DNA from: JANQPX01 sp965204405
GTDB lineage: Bacteria; Pseudomonadota; Alphaproteobacteria; Geminicoccales; Geminicoccaceae
Reading direction: 5' to 3'
Length of the DNA stretch: 64,000 nucleotides
NCBI GenBank assembly: GCA_965204405.1
Contig: CBDBEN010000005.1
Location: 1,364,001 to 1,428,000, forward strand
How positions within the stretch are numbered: the first letter of the stretch is position 1; the number at the start of each line of letters is the position of its first letter. The translations under genes were made by a program, and so were the position numbers. Below the pieces are notes generated by a model, which was given only the letters and a program-made list of their open reading frames with translations, searched no databases and was not told the origin of the DNA. Shown piece by piece: positions 8,462-16,723 of the stretch.

Positions 8462-9367
8462 TCAGTGCAGAGTCACCGGGGTCATGAAGCCGTCAGGCTT
8501 GATGGCGAGCACGCCGCATTGCACGGCCTCGAGAACCGTTTCGGCGGCGTTGCCGATCAGGAGGCCGGGGATTCCGGTCTTGCCGACCGTGCCCATGACC
8601 ATCAGCTCGATGTCACGTGTTTGCACGAGTTCGACGAGCTTTTGCTGTGGCCGGCCGCGCGGCAATAGGATTTCGTGATCGACTTCCGCTAGCGGATAGG
8701 GCTGGAGCAGGGTGGAGAGCGCATCGCGATGCCTGTCTTTATGTGTGGCGAGAATCGACTCATGCGTTGCGGCTGGTGCTTCGGTTGAAAGCGTATCGCG
8801 ATCGCCGCCGGTGACCTCCCAGACATGGACGATGTCCAGGCCGGCGCCGGTCATACGCGCGAGCGAGGTCGCAAGGTCCATGATCTTGATATTCAGGCCG
8901 TTGCCGGTCGGATCATCGGGCTTGGAATCGACGGCCGCCAGAATACGGCCATAGGGCACGGACTGTCCCGGTTTCACGATCCAAACCGGACATGGGCACT
9001 TGCGAATGAGATGGGTGACCGTACTGCCGAAAAAAACCGACTTGACCACGCTTCCGCCCTCGGCACCGGCGACGACGAGGTCGTGTTCTTCTCTCAGCAC
9101 TTGCTTGATGACCTCGAGAAATGGCGTGCCGACCAGAACCTTTGCCCCGACGTCATCGACGGAGTCGGCCCTGATCGCCGGAACGAGGCGCTGCAAGCGA
9201 CGCTCGCGCTCCTTGATGCTGTTGAAGGAATACCGGCCTTCTTCCGCTAGATCGACGACCGTGAGCTTCGCCTTGTTCGCTCTGGCGAGCATCATGACCT
9301 GATTGAGCGCATCCTCGGCGCCGACGCTGCCATCATAGATGACGAGAATATCCTTGAAGCGTTTCAT
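8462..9367 (-). CDS. Tandem-domain universal stress protein (UspA family)
   Basis: A 301-residue protein made of two UspA domains (about 1-140 and 150-295). The first starts KDILVIYDGS and ends at GAEGGSVVKSVFFGS; the second has the ATP-binding pattern G-x2-G-x9-G near its end (GTVGKTGIPGLLIGNAAETV). Two-domain Usps of the UspE/YdaA type are soluble stress proteins. It is followed downstream by nothing on its strand until the window's sulfatase end, and it lies 12 bases after the small secreted protein gene at 9380 when read leftwards, so the two may be co-transcribed. Confidence 0.9.
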   Translation of the reverse strand: MKRFKDILVIYDGSVGAEDALNQVMMLARANKAKLTVVDLAEEGRYSFNSIKERERRLQRLVPAIRADSVDDVGAKVLVGTPFLEVIKQVLREEHDLVVAGAEGGSVVKSVFFGSTVTHLIRKCPCPVWIVKPGQSVPYGRILAAVDSKPDDPTGNGLNIKIMDLATSLARMTGAGLDIVHVWEVTGGDRDTLSTEAPAATHESILATHKDRHRDALSTLLQPYPLAEVDHEILLPRGRPQQKLVELVQTRDIELMVMGTVGKTGIPGLLIGNAAETVLEAVQCGVLAIKPDGFMTPVTLH

Positions 9368-9379
9368 GGCTGATCGCCT

Positions 9380-9637
9380 CTATGCGGACGGGACGAGAAT
9401 GGTGAAGTGCGATGGGGCGTTCGAGACGGTCTCGACGGGTGAAAGCCCAGCTTCCCAGCTCGCCAAGGTACAGCCCTGGGAGTCGCCATCAGTTTTTCCG
9501 ACATCGACGTGCTTCGCGATATCGAGCGTTCCTTCGAGCATATCCTTCATGTCTTGGTCGCAGTCCGACTGGGCGATCGCAACTGACGGCATCAGAGCGA
9601 CAAGGGTGATAGCGCCGACCAAGGCTGACTTCTTCAT
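9380..9637 (-). CDS. Small secreted protein of unknown function
   Basis: An 85-residue protein with a clear signal peptide (MKKSALVGAITLVALMPSVAIA, cut before QSDCDQD). The mature part is about 63 residues, acidic, with two cysteines that could form one disulfide. I do not recognise the family. It begins 16-20 bases after a purine-rich stretch and sits directly upstream of the universal stress protein on the same strand, which suggests a stress-related or envelope role, but this is only context. Confidence 0.65.
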   Translation of the reverse strand: MKKSALVGAITLVALMPSVAIAQSDCDQDMKDMLEGTLDIAKHVDVGKTDGDSQGCTLASWEAGLSPVETVSNAPSHFTILVPSA

Positions 9638-9760
9638 GACTGGCCTCCAGCAATGACCTACCTTCGAGAGGTAGAGCCTGCCCGGTCATTCTTCCATTCG
9701 ATTGTCGTCAGTTGACTGATCGGAAATACCTATCAGGGTCGACGGTCAGGCTTGCGATGG

Positions 9761-9886
9761 CCTTTGCCGACCAAACGGAATCAGCCCACTCCCCCTCAGC
9801 GCCACTCGATAGGGGCGGGAGCCTGCGGGTGGTTGGGAGGGGCGCGCGGGCCGGTGCTGGCTTCACAAGAGCGAAAAGCGCTCTAG
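9761..9886. repeat. Family A palindromic repeat, copy A3
   Basis: The left edge TTTGCCGACCAAACGGAATC and right edge GGCTTCACAAGAGCGAAAAG followed by CGCTCTAG match the family. The interior again has C-rich then G-rich arms around ACTCGATAGGGG. The right edge contains the TAG stop codon of the SCP2 gene on the minus strand. Confidence 0.72.
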
Positions 9887-10197
9887 TCGTCATCATCCGG
9901 CATCAGCGCCAGAAACCGCTGGGCCAGATCCTTCGATCCATCCACGCTGATCTCGCCGAGCGATACCGCCAGAACCGGGCTCATGCTGTTCTCCACCAGC
10001 ACCTTCTGCAGGGCCGTCCGGCTCATGGTGATGGTGCAGTCCGCATCCAGATCGTCATTGCCGACGATAGGCGGAGCCGCGCGGGCATCGATCGAGATGA
10101 CACCCATGTCTTCGATCACGAATTTCAGCCGATGGCCGAGGGACGCGAGTTTTTCCGACTGGCCGCGGATGTCGTTGGTTAGGGTCGTGAGGTTCAT
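9883..10197 (-). CDS. SCP2 sterol-carrier domain protein
   Basis: A predicted 104-residue single-domain SCP2 protein. It shows the usual beta-rich pattern with DLDADCTITMSRTALQKVL and a C-terminal helix with DGSKDLAQRFLAL, where family members carry GD...M..l. Such proteins bind lipids or fatty acyl-CoA in a hydrophobic tunnel. The ATG at 10197 follows AGGGTGA; a second ATG nine codons upstream (10224) is possible. The stop codon TAG is the first base group of a family A repeat. Confidence 0.85.
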   Translation of the reverse strand: MNLTTLTNDIRGQSEKLASLGHRLKFVIEDMGVISIDARAAPPIVGNDDLDADCTITMSRTALQKVLVENSMSPVLAVSLGEISVDGSKDLAQRFLALMPDDDD

Positions 10198-10266
10198 GGG
10201 GGGGAAGTCACCCTGGCTGAACATGTGGTAACGGCCCGGACGAGCGCATTATGTTATTCAGGGTGT

Positions 10267-10925
10267 CTAATAAACTCCTTTACCCAATTTCCGAGCGATC
10301 GCATTGCCGGCCCACAAATTCATCTGGAGATACCAACCTTTATTGCTGTAGTGAATGTCCCGCTCAGGGGAAAGCCAGATATCGGGCTCGATCTCGGCAT
10401 TTGCATAGAGTTTAGGGCTTACCCCTCTTTCCTAAGGGGTATCAAAAGCGGATCTTTCTTATAAATACCGCGCCACGCAGCAAAGCTTTCATCGAGCTCA
10501 GCACTATCGATTTCCCAACGCTCGAGCAACGATTCAGTTGCGCTAATCACCTCATCGTAGCTGCGCGCTAACTCCAGCAAGGGTTGCAGCACGACCTTAG
10601 ACACATAGCCATCATCGTTGTTCATCGTCGCGCCCATGGTAAAGCTTTCCAGCACCTTACCGCTCGGCAGATGGATTACGAAATAGGCGGGTTCTTGGAT
10701 CGCAGTTATGAAAAGCGCGTGACCATCCTTGTGCGACCGCGGCCAAGCTTTCCCTTTCACTCACTCTACCGGTTCAGCAAGCCAGACCTCAACCCTTAGA
10801 AGAGCTCTGTCTTCCTCTTTAGCTGCTGCCGCGACTGATCGTGTCAACATCAATTCACCCTCCCGGCCAACAACGAACAAGCCGGCAATGCCAAGAACTA
10901 TAAGAATGAGCAAAAGCTTTCGCAT
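10267..10925 (-). pseudogene. Decayed small membrane-anchored protein, probable partner of the LysM gene
   Basis: I rebuilt this from three in-line pieces. It starts at ATG 10925 with a hydrophobic N-terminus (MRKLLLILIVLGIAGLFVVG), runs 54 codons, meets TGA at 10761-10763, then continues in the same frame as a 112-codon stretch (KGKAWPRSHKDGHALFITAI...) to a TAA near 10419. A reading frame shifted by one base then continues for about 45 codons (LYANAEIEPDIWLSPERD...) to TAG at 10267. Together this is about 215 residues. I do not recognise the family. It lies 12 bases after the large LysM pseudogene, so an effector/immunity-like or secretion-partner pair is possible. Confidence 0.6.
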
Positions 10926-10936
10926 GCAGGCCAAGC

Positions 10937-13129
10937 CTATTTCTGTATCGGATCACGAAGGATCTGACGGGATATGTAAGCTTCTATGACAGCGCTGGGG
11001 TCAGCCTCTAATGCTTGCCATTCGGGAAGCATGCTATCTTCGATCCATCTCCGACGATCGTCGAAATTCCCTATATCGCCATTCTCCATATAGTCCTGAA
11101 ACGATACCACGTCATCGATGGCTGACGGGAATGCGCTCAAGCCGAGAGGGTTCTTGAAGGGATTGTAACTATAACCATTTGCTGACATTTCAGCCCACAT
11201 CTCACGATTGCTTTCGTACATGGGCTGCAGGACTTTCTCCTGCTCATAGCGGAGTAGGTCTTAATTGCCAGCCCAGATCTGTTCTTGATCGCCGGCCTGG
11301 ATACCTTTGTCCGATTTTCGCCAAGCCGCGATTTGCTCACGATCAATTGCGCCGCTCGCAGCAGCGCGATTCAGCGCCTCGATACCTCCATCCTGATAAG
11401 CCGTGTGCTGCCAGAAGAGATCATCTTACACTTTGCGATTGCCTGATCCCAACTCTGCTTCCAGGACAGCCCCGTTCGCGCCAGGTACCCAATCGATGAT
11501 GTCGCCCCAGTTCCCTGCATCAGACCGCCAGATGCCTGTACCTACTCGATCCGAGGCGAAGGCTGCCATGCCCGCCCATTTCAAGTTCGGATCACTCGCA
11601 TAAAGCTGAGCATAGGCTTCCGTGATCGCCCAATTCTGCGCGTAGAGATCATTTGGATCGACACCTTCAAGCTTGGATTGAAGAAAACTGTCGGCAAGAT
11701 CTCGGTATTGCTGGGGTTGCAGCTTTCTTACTCCCTGCCCGTCGAGGGAACGGTTCAAATTGTTCACATCGATCAGCCCATTGGGCCTGGGAGAGGCACC
11801 TGCCGTATCATGACGAAAGAAGGCAAAGTCGTTCTCGAGCAGAACCCTGGCCGCCGCCCGCTGGGAAGCACTATAACCCCGACCTTGCAGAACCTGCTGC
11901 AGATCTGCCTTGCTTACCTGGCCATCGGCGCGCTTTGGGTCTTTCTGCAATGCAGTATCAAAGGTATCAAAGTCCTCTTTGAGAAGGGCTAAGGCATCGT
12001 TGGTGAGCCTAGGATCCATGGAACGAGGACCGCGAAATGGATCTTTCCAGGCCTTCTCCAAATTGATGGCTGCGTTTCGTCCACCGAGCGTATCCTACGC
12101 TGCGCCGCCGATCAGAACATCTTCCCTGCTCGGTCTCGGCGGACTCGGAAGGATTGGTCTTCCCCCCTGCATTTCGGCAAAGTCCCGGAGCTTGTCCTGT
12201 CTCATTGCGCCCACCGGCTTGACGCCTTCCGGCAAGGTGAGTTGCTGGCCTGCTCGGATTTGGTCGGCGCTGGTGATGGTTGGGTTGGCGGTCATCAGGG
12301 CTTGGACGGAGGTGCTGTGGCGTTGGGCGATTTGGGAGAGGGTGTCGCCTTCGGTGACGGCGATGGAGGTTGTTGTTAGGGGAGTGTTTGGGTTTTGGTA
12401 GCTGGCCTGCAGGATGGTCGGGGTTTTGCTCTGCTGTGCTTGCGGCGTGGCCGCGGCAGGCCGTGCCCGCTCGCGGTATTGTTGATAGCCGCGGCCGGTT
12501 TGGATCAGACCCGAGGCGGCACTGCCGATGCCGGCGTAATGCTTGTCGTCGATGGCATTGGCGAGCGAGAGACCTGTTCCAGGCCCTGAAGCGCGTACCG
12601 GGTGTTGGCACTGCTGATGCCATACGCCGCGGCATCGCCGGCTAGGCCGGCGCCTGCTGCCAGGACGTCGTCGCTTTCGATTACGCGCCCTTCGCTGATT
12701 CCGGCAGTGGCGGTTTGAAAGGCCCGCCCGCTGCAGCCCGCGCCGGCAGCACTCAGTCCACTGGTGAGCGCCCCCAGATAATCGCCGCTTCTGGCGGCAC
12801 GGTAGCCGTAGAGTGAATTGTTGGCGACCGTCACGCTCCTGGCCACGGCGGCGGCCGTGTTTGCCGTCCGCGCGGCGGCAGCGCTGGCGCCCGCGACGCT
12901 GGCGGCACTGCCGAGATAGCTTGCGGCCCCGCCGGTCACCGCCCCTGCAATACTCAAGGCGCCGCCCAGCCAATCTCCCTGCTTGATCGCCTGCGCGCCC
13001 TTGTAAGCGCCATAGCCAACATTGATCGCCACGCCGATCGGAGCGGCAGGCGTGAAGGACAGGATCGTGCCCACCACCGGTTTCGTAGGCCGTGATGGGC
13101 GCCAAGGCGGGCGTGCTTTCCTTCAGCAA
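10937..13129 (-). pseudogene. Decayed LysM / EF-hand-like large protein gene
   Basis: About 730 codons of one ancestral protein can be followed leftwards, but it is broken at least five times. The frame shifts near 13080 and again near 12575. The frame that carries the LysM domain (VTEGDTLSQIAQRH...IRAGQQLTLP, about 12360-12220) then meets TAG at 12095, TAA at 11426 and TAA at 11261, yet coding-like sequence continues in the same frame through all three. Domains in order: an Ala/Gly-rich helical region with YGAYKGAQAIKQGDW and YGYRAARSGDYLG, a Gln/Ala linker, LysM, two EF-hand-like loops (KRADGQVSKADL; PNGLIDVNNL), and a C-terminal Trp/Asp-rich part ending DPIQK. The 5' end is also lost. It may have been a secreted or injected effector-like protein. 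Confidence 0.7.
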
Positions 13130-13175
13130 ATGCTCGCCTCATCTTGACTGGCGGTGAGTTGGGAGATCAGGCAGG

Positions 13176-13901
13176 ATGAAGCGCATGTTCAAACAAACGA
13201 AAAATATCGTCGGGGGGGCGTTGATCCTTTCGGCGACTCTTCTTCCGACGACCGCATCGGTGGCGGAGCCCGCGCCGGTGGTCGTTGAGCTATTTACCTC
13301 GCAGGGCTGTTACTCCTGCCCGCCGGCCGACGAGCTTCTCGGTGAGCTTGCCAAACGTGACGATGTCCTGCCGCTCGGTTTCCATGTCACCTATTGGGAC
13401 CGTCTCGGTTGGCCTGATACGCTCGGGCTAGAGGAGGGTACGGCGCGGCAGGAAACCTATGCGCGCTATCTCGGCAGCGGACGCATTTACACGCCGCAGA
13501 TGGTGGTCCATGGCCAGATCGACGTGGTCGGATCCCAGCGCTCCAGGGTGTTCAAGGCGCTCGACATCATGCAGGAGAACCGGCCCGACAGCCCCGACAT
13601 CGCCGTCAACGACGACAGGCTGACCATCGGGGCAGGGGAGACAGAGTCGGCCACGGTCTGGCTGGTCGCCTATGACGATCTCAATGAAGTGGTGATCGAG
13701 CGTGGTGAAAACAGCGGCAAGACGATCAGCTACCACAATTCCGTTCGCGAACTCACCGAACTTGCCCGTTTCGATGGCAGTCCCCTCGAGCTGGACCTTC
13801 CGCTTGCCCGACTGAGTCGAGAGGGGCGAGACGGTGTCGCCATCCTGGTACAGCGGGAACGAGACGGTGCAATGCTGACCGCCGCGAAGATCGAGCTTTA
13901 A
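13176..13901 (+). CDS. DUF1223 thioredoxin-like secreted protein
   Basis: A 241-residue protein of the DUF1223 family. A signal peptide covers about residues 1-30 (ending TTASVAEPAP). The mature domain begins VVVELFTSQGCYSCPPADELL with the CxxC-like CYSC motif of a thioredoxin fold, and continues with the family block TYWDRLGWPDTLG and TPQMVVHGQ. These proteins are periplasmic and of unknown role, probably redox-linked. The ATG at 13176 follows GGCAGG. It is divergent from the LysM pseudogene and convergent with the small lipoprotein at 14068. Confidence 0.9.
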   Translation: MKRMFKQTKNIVGGALILSATLLPTTASVAEPAPVVVELFTSQGCYSCPPADELLGELAKRDDVLPLGFHVTYWDRLGWPDTLGLEEGTARQETYARYLGSGRIYTPQMVVHGQIDVVGSQRSRVFKALDIMQENRPDSPDIAVNDDRLTIGAGETESATVWLVAYDDLNEVVIERGENSGKTISYHNSVRELTELARFDGSPLELDLPLARLSREGRDGVAILVQRERDGAMLTAAKIEL

Positions 13902-13909
13902 TTCGGAGT

Positions 13910-14012
13910 ACAGACACCACCGGCCCGCTCCTCCTCCTATCCACCCGATATGGTCGGGATCCGCAGGCGGGTGGGAGCGGGCCGGCTCCGTTTGATTTGG
14001 AAAATGCCCTAC
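13910..14012. repeat. Family A palindromic repeat, copy A4
   Basis: It lies between two convergent genes. The right edge GGCTCCGTTTGATTTGGAAA then ATGCCCT matches copies A1 and A5. The arms CACCGGCCCGCTCC and GGGAGCGGGCCGG can pair. The left edge is more diverged than in other copies. Confidence 0.7.
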
Positions 14013-14067
14013 CTATGATCGCGTGACCGGTTTCCAACAGCCTCCGGCAAACCCGGCACGGTTGACC

Positions 14068-14301
14068 CTAGCGGCCGAAATAAGGGTTGAGGCCGTAGAC
14101 GCCGCGATGTCGATAGCTTGCTTGTGCGATGACATAGCGCTGACCGAATGGCAGGCGACTCTCGTCAAAGAGATGAACGGCGCGCGCTTCTGCCATCTGT
14201 CGGGGAGAACCGTTGAGATCGAACAGGCTGCAGCCCGTGACCAGCGCCATGATCAGCGTCACGCCGGAAAGCTTTGCCAAGCTTTTGAAGTTCTTCAACA
14301 T
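14068..14301 (-). CDS. Small lipoprotein of unknown function
   Basis: A 77-residue predicted lipoprotein. The signal sequence MLKNFKSLAKLSGVTLIMA is followed by LVTGC, a good lipobox with the acylated Cys at about residue 24. The mature part is about 54 residues with no domain I recognise. The start at 14301 is supported by GGGAGAG seven bases upstream; a longer reading to 14349 would bury the signal sequence. The next genes on this strand are far away, so it is likely monocistronic. Confidence 0.7.
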   Translation of the reverse strand: MLKNFKSLAKLSGVTLIMALVTGCSLFDLNGSPRQMAEARAVHLFDESRLPFGQRYVIAQASYRHRGVYGLNPYFGR

Positions 14302-14757
14302 CGAGTCTCTCCCTTGCTCTGATTTCTGAGCTGATTGAAGCGCAATCATCCGCTGCTGCCTGTATCAACGGTTACAGATCACGCTCTTGTTAAGGGTAGT
14401 GTGTAGAGCAGCGGAGTGAACCATGTCACCCCGCAGATCGGCATTTTGCCAGCGACAGTGTGGCTCTTGAGCCCTTCCAGATCCGGTGGGCCGACGTCTC
14501 GTAAGTGGTCGTTGCATCTCCGCAACAGTTGCTTCCCGTCTCCGTCATCGGAATTGACGATAGTCGGCCAAGTTTGAGGCTCTTTAAGGGTTTGCATGGC
14601 GAAGGCGCAACAGTGGCTTCACCCTGTTCATCCGCTACATAGCGCACCGATAGATCGCCCGTCTCAACTCATCAGGCGGTCTTCTGGGAATGGCTCGATG
14701 CCTGCTCCGAAGACAAATACCTTCCCCTCATGCGACGCACTCTCGGAGAGCAAGGTG
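14302..14757. other. Intergenic stretch without a supported gene
   Basis: About 450 bases between the small lipoprotein and the glycerol-1-phosphate dehydrogenase stop. Short open frames exist on both strands but none has a plausible start, domain or codon pattern. No tRNA or clear terminator was seen. Confidence 0.4.
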
Positions 14758-16119
14758 TCAGGCTGGTGTCATGGGCTGAAGATGATCGTCGACAAAGGGA
14801 GCGAGTTGGCCTGTATCCGCCGCCAGATCCAACGTGGTAAAGCGATCACGAAGCTCGCGCGCATGTCGGACGGCTTCGCCATAGAACACCGGATCAATGC
14901 CCAGATCACAGGCGTTCCGCTTGACACCTGTGGTCTTGAAGGCCGCCATGAGATCGTGAGGAGGAAGCGATCTGGCAGCTAGCTCTTTCCTAAGTGTCGG
15001 CCATAGGCTTTGGAGCTGTTCGTTCAGGAGATCCAGGCGGCGACCACCCATTGCCTTGGCCTGGATGGCCTTTTGGCAGGCAGTGCTCAACTTGCCATAG
15101 CGTGCCTTCATCGATGGCATATCGATGTCTGTTTCACCGAGGACCGGTGGGGCCTCCTGCTGCAGCATGCTCTCCTGGAGCTTGGCCATGGTCCAGGTCG
15201 CAAGGCCAACCTGCTCGCCATGCAGTGTTCCCGGGTGCGGATCGCAAAACATGTCGACATAGTGGCTAATCAAGTGTTCACCCTGGGATCCGGGCTGGCT
15301 GTTGCCGACGAGCAGCATGCCCATGCCGCCGAGGATCAAAAGCCGCACAAGCGCCCGCATGGCTCCGAGATCTCCCTGCATTAGCTGACTGGTCTGCTTC
15401 AGCAGGCTGGCCTCGGCTTCGGTTTGCAGAGCGAAGGGCGCTTCGGAAAAATTGGTGCCCAGGAGATGGTGGCTCAAAAACCAGTCCACCTCAGCGGTGC
15501 TGCGGCAAAGGCTGTCGCCGACGCCGGCTTGTATCAGACGTGCGGGTGCCCTTGCCAAGACGCCGAGATCGAAAAAGACCCCAAGAGGCGGCGTCGCCGG
15601 GAGGCTCAGCTTTTCGCCGTCGCGGCTGATGGAAGCGGTTGCCGTGGCGTAACCGTTCATCGATGGGGCTGTTGCAAAGACGAGATAGGGCCGGTTGCGG
15701 CGATGGCTGACATATTTGCAAAGATCGTTCAGCGTGCCGGCGCCGACCGCAATGAGGGTGTCGGCATGTCTGGTACGATCCATCAGATCTTGAGCGGAGG
15801 TTTCATTAGCCCTGGGCTCAGCGAGGACCACCATGTCCGCACCAGCCAACGCCCCTGCAAGCCTCTGTCCCATGACATCATGGGTATTGGGATCGCAAAC
15901 CAGGGCGAAGCGGCCCGTCAATCCAAAGCTGCCAACCAGATCCTTTTCCTGCCCGGACAGGTCCGCTTCGATACACAAGCTCTTGATCGGGCAGTGAAAC
16001 ATCCCGCCTGTTCCCGGCAAGCGAAAGCTGTCTTCGAGAATAGCTGTCAGGGGATCCGGGCGTTCTTGGGGGTCAGCGGTTGAGATCGACCGGCTCCGGG
16101 CCGTTCGCCGGCCATTCAC
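14758..16119 (-). CDS. sn-Glycerol-1-phosphate dehydrogenase family protein
   Basis: A 453-residue protein of the AraM/EgsA family, which reduces dihydroxyacetone phosphate to sn-glycerol-1-phosphate with NAD(P)H using a metal. Visible blocks are the nucleotide-binding IAVGAGTLNDLCKYVSHRR, the substrate loop FATAPSMNGYATATASI, and the metal ligands Asp in GVGDSLCR and His in EHLISHYVD and GTLHGEQVGLA. The start is uncertain: GTG at 16119 overlaps the upstream histidine phosphatase by about 47 bases. The overlap suggests coupled translation. The C-terminal 90 residues are longer than in Bacillus AraM. Confidence in family is high, in exact substrate moderate. Confidence 0.85.
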   Translation of the reverse strand: MNGRRTARSRSISTADPQERPDPLTAILEDSFRLPGTGGMFHCPIKSLCIEADLSGQEKDLVGSFGLTGRFALVCDPNTHDVMGQRLAGALAGADMVVLAEPRANETSAQDLMDRTRHADTLIAVGAGTLNDLCKYVSHRRNRPYLVFATAPSMNGYATATASISRDGEKLSLPATPPLGVFFDLGVLARAPARLIQAGVGDSLCRSTAEVDWFLSHHLLGTNFSEAPFALQTEAEASLLKQTSQLMQGDLGAMRALVRLLILGGMGMLLVGNSQPGSQGEHLISHYVDMFCDPHPGTLHGEQVGLATWTMAKLQESMLQQEAPPVLGETDIDMPSMKARYGKLSTACQKAIQAKAMGGRRLDLLNEQLQSLWPTLRKELAARSLPPHDLMAAFKTTGVKRNACDLGIDPVFYGEAVRHARELRDRFTTLDLAADTGQLAPFVDDHLQPMTPA

Positions 16120-16717
16120 CGGCAGCGGTCAGAATGCTGGCACTCCAATCGCCGGTGTCGTCCCGGCTGAATCGCATGGGAAGCGCATTGTGCGCCGTCC
16201 AATCGGCCATCTCCACATCCAACGCGGCCGCAAGCACCCGGCGAAGGCCGCCATGGGTCACGACGAGAACATCATCTTCCCTAAGCGCCCAGTCGAACCC
16301 TTCGAGGCTGCGGTCGGCAAAGTCTTCGAGGCTTTCGATGTCGCCGTCATCGAAAGACCAGAGCTGACCGGAAATCCGCTGATTCTCATAAGTGCCGAAA
16401 GCACGCTCGCGCAGCCTGGGATCGGTCCGTACATCCAAACCCAGCGTTGCGGCAACGGGGGCTGCCGTTTGGCGAACCCGAATGAGGTCGCTTGCGCGAA
16501 TGGCTGCCGGCTTGACGGCGGCCAGAACAGGGGCGGCGGCATCCGCTTGCGCAAGGCCGGTCTCGTTCAAGGGAACATCGGCATGCCCCTGGCAGATGCG
16601 TTGCCGATTATGCTCGGTTTGACCATGGCGAAGGAAATAGAAGCGGCGGCAAGCCGGTTGAAACGCTGCGCTTCTCGCCCGCTCGGCCAGGCGCGTCTGC
16701 CAGTTTTCTATGACCAT
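16073..16717 (-). CDS. Histidine phosphatase (phosphoglycerate-mutase-like) family protein
   Basis: A 214-residue protein of the histidine phosphatase superfamily. The catalytic RHG motif is in FYFLRHGQTEHNRQRICQG, the second Arg is in ASDLIRVRQTAAPVA, the acid Glu is in RLRERAFGTYENQ, and the second His is in VVTHGGLRRVLAA. It overlaps the glycerol-1-phosphate dehydrogenase downstream and follows the lipoprotein at 16724 by six bases, so the three genes form an operon. A role in dephosphorylating a small metabolite such as a glycerol phosphate is a reasonable guess from context only. Confidence 0.88.
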   Translation of the reverse strand: MVIENWQTRLAERARSAAFQPACRRFYFLRHGQTEHNRQRICQGHADVPLNETGLAQADAAAPVLAAVKPAAIRASDLIRVRQTAAPVAATLGLDVRTDPRLRERAFGTYENQRISGQLWSFDDGDIESLEDFADRSLEGFDWALREDDVLVVTHGGLRRVLAAALDVEMADWTAHNALPMRFSRDDTGDWSASILTAAGEWPANGPEPVDLNR

Positions 16718-16723
16718 CTTTAC

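Noticed and set aside
10937..13129. Recoding of stop codons in the LysM region
   Set aside because: The breaks use TAG and TAA here, TGA in the neighbour, and frameshifts as well, which fits decay and not a single recoding system.
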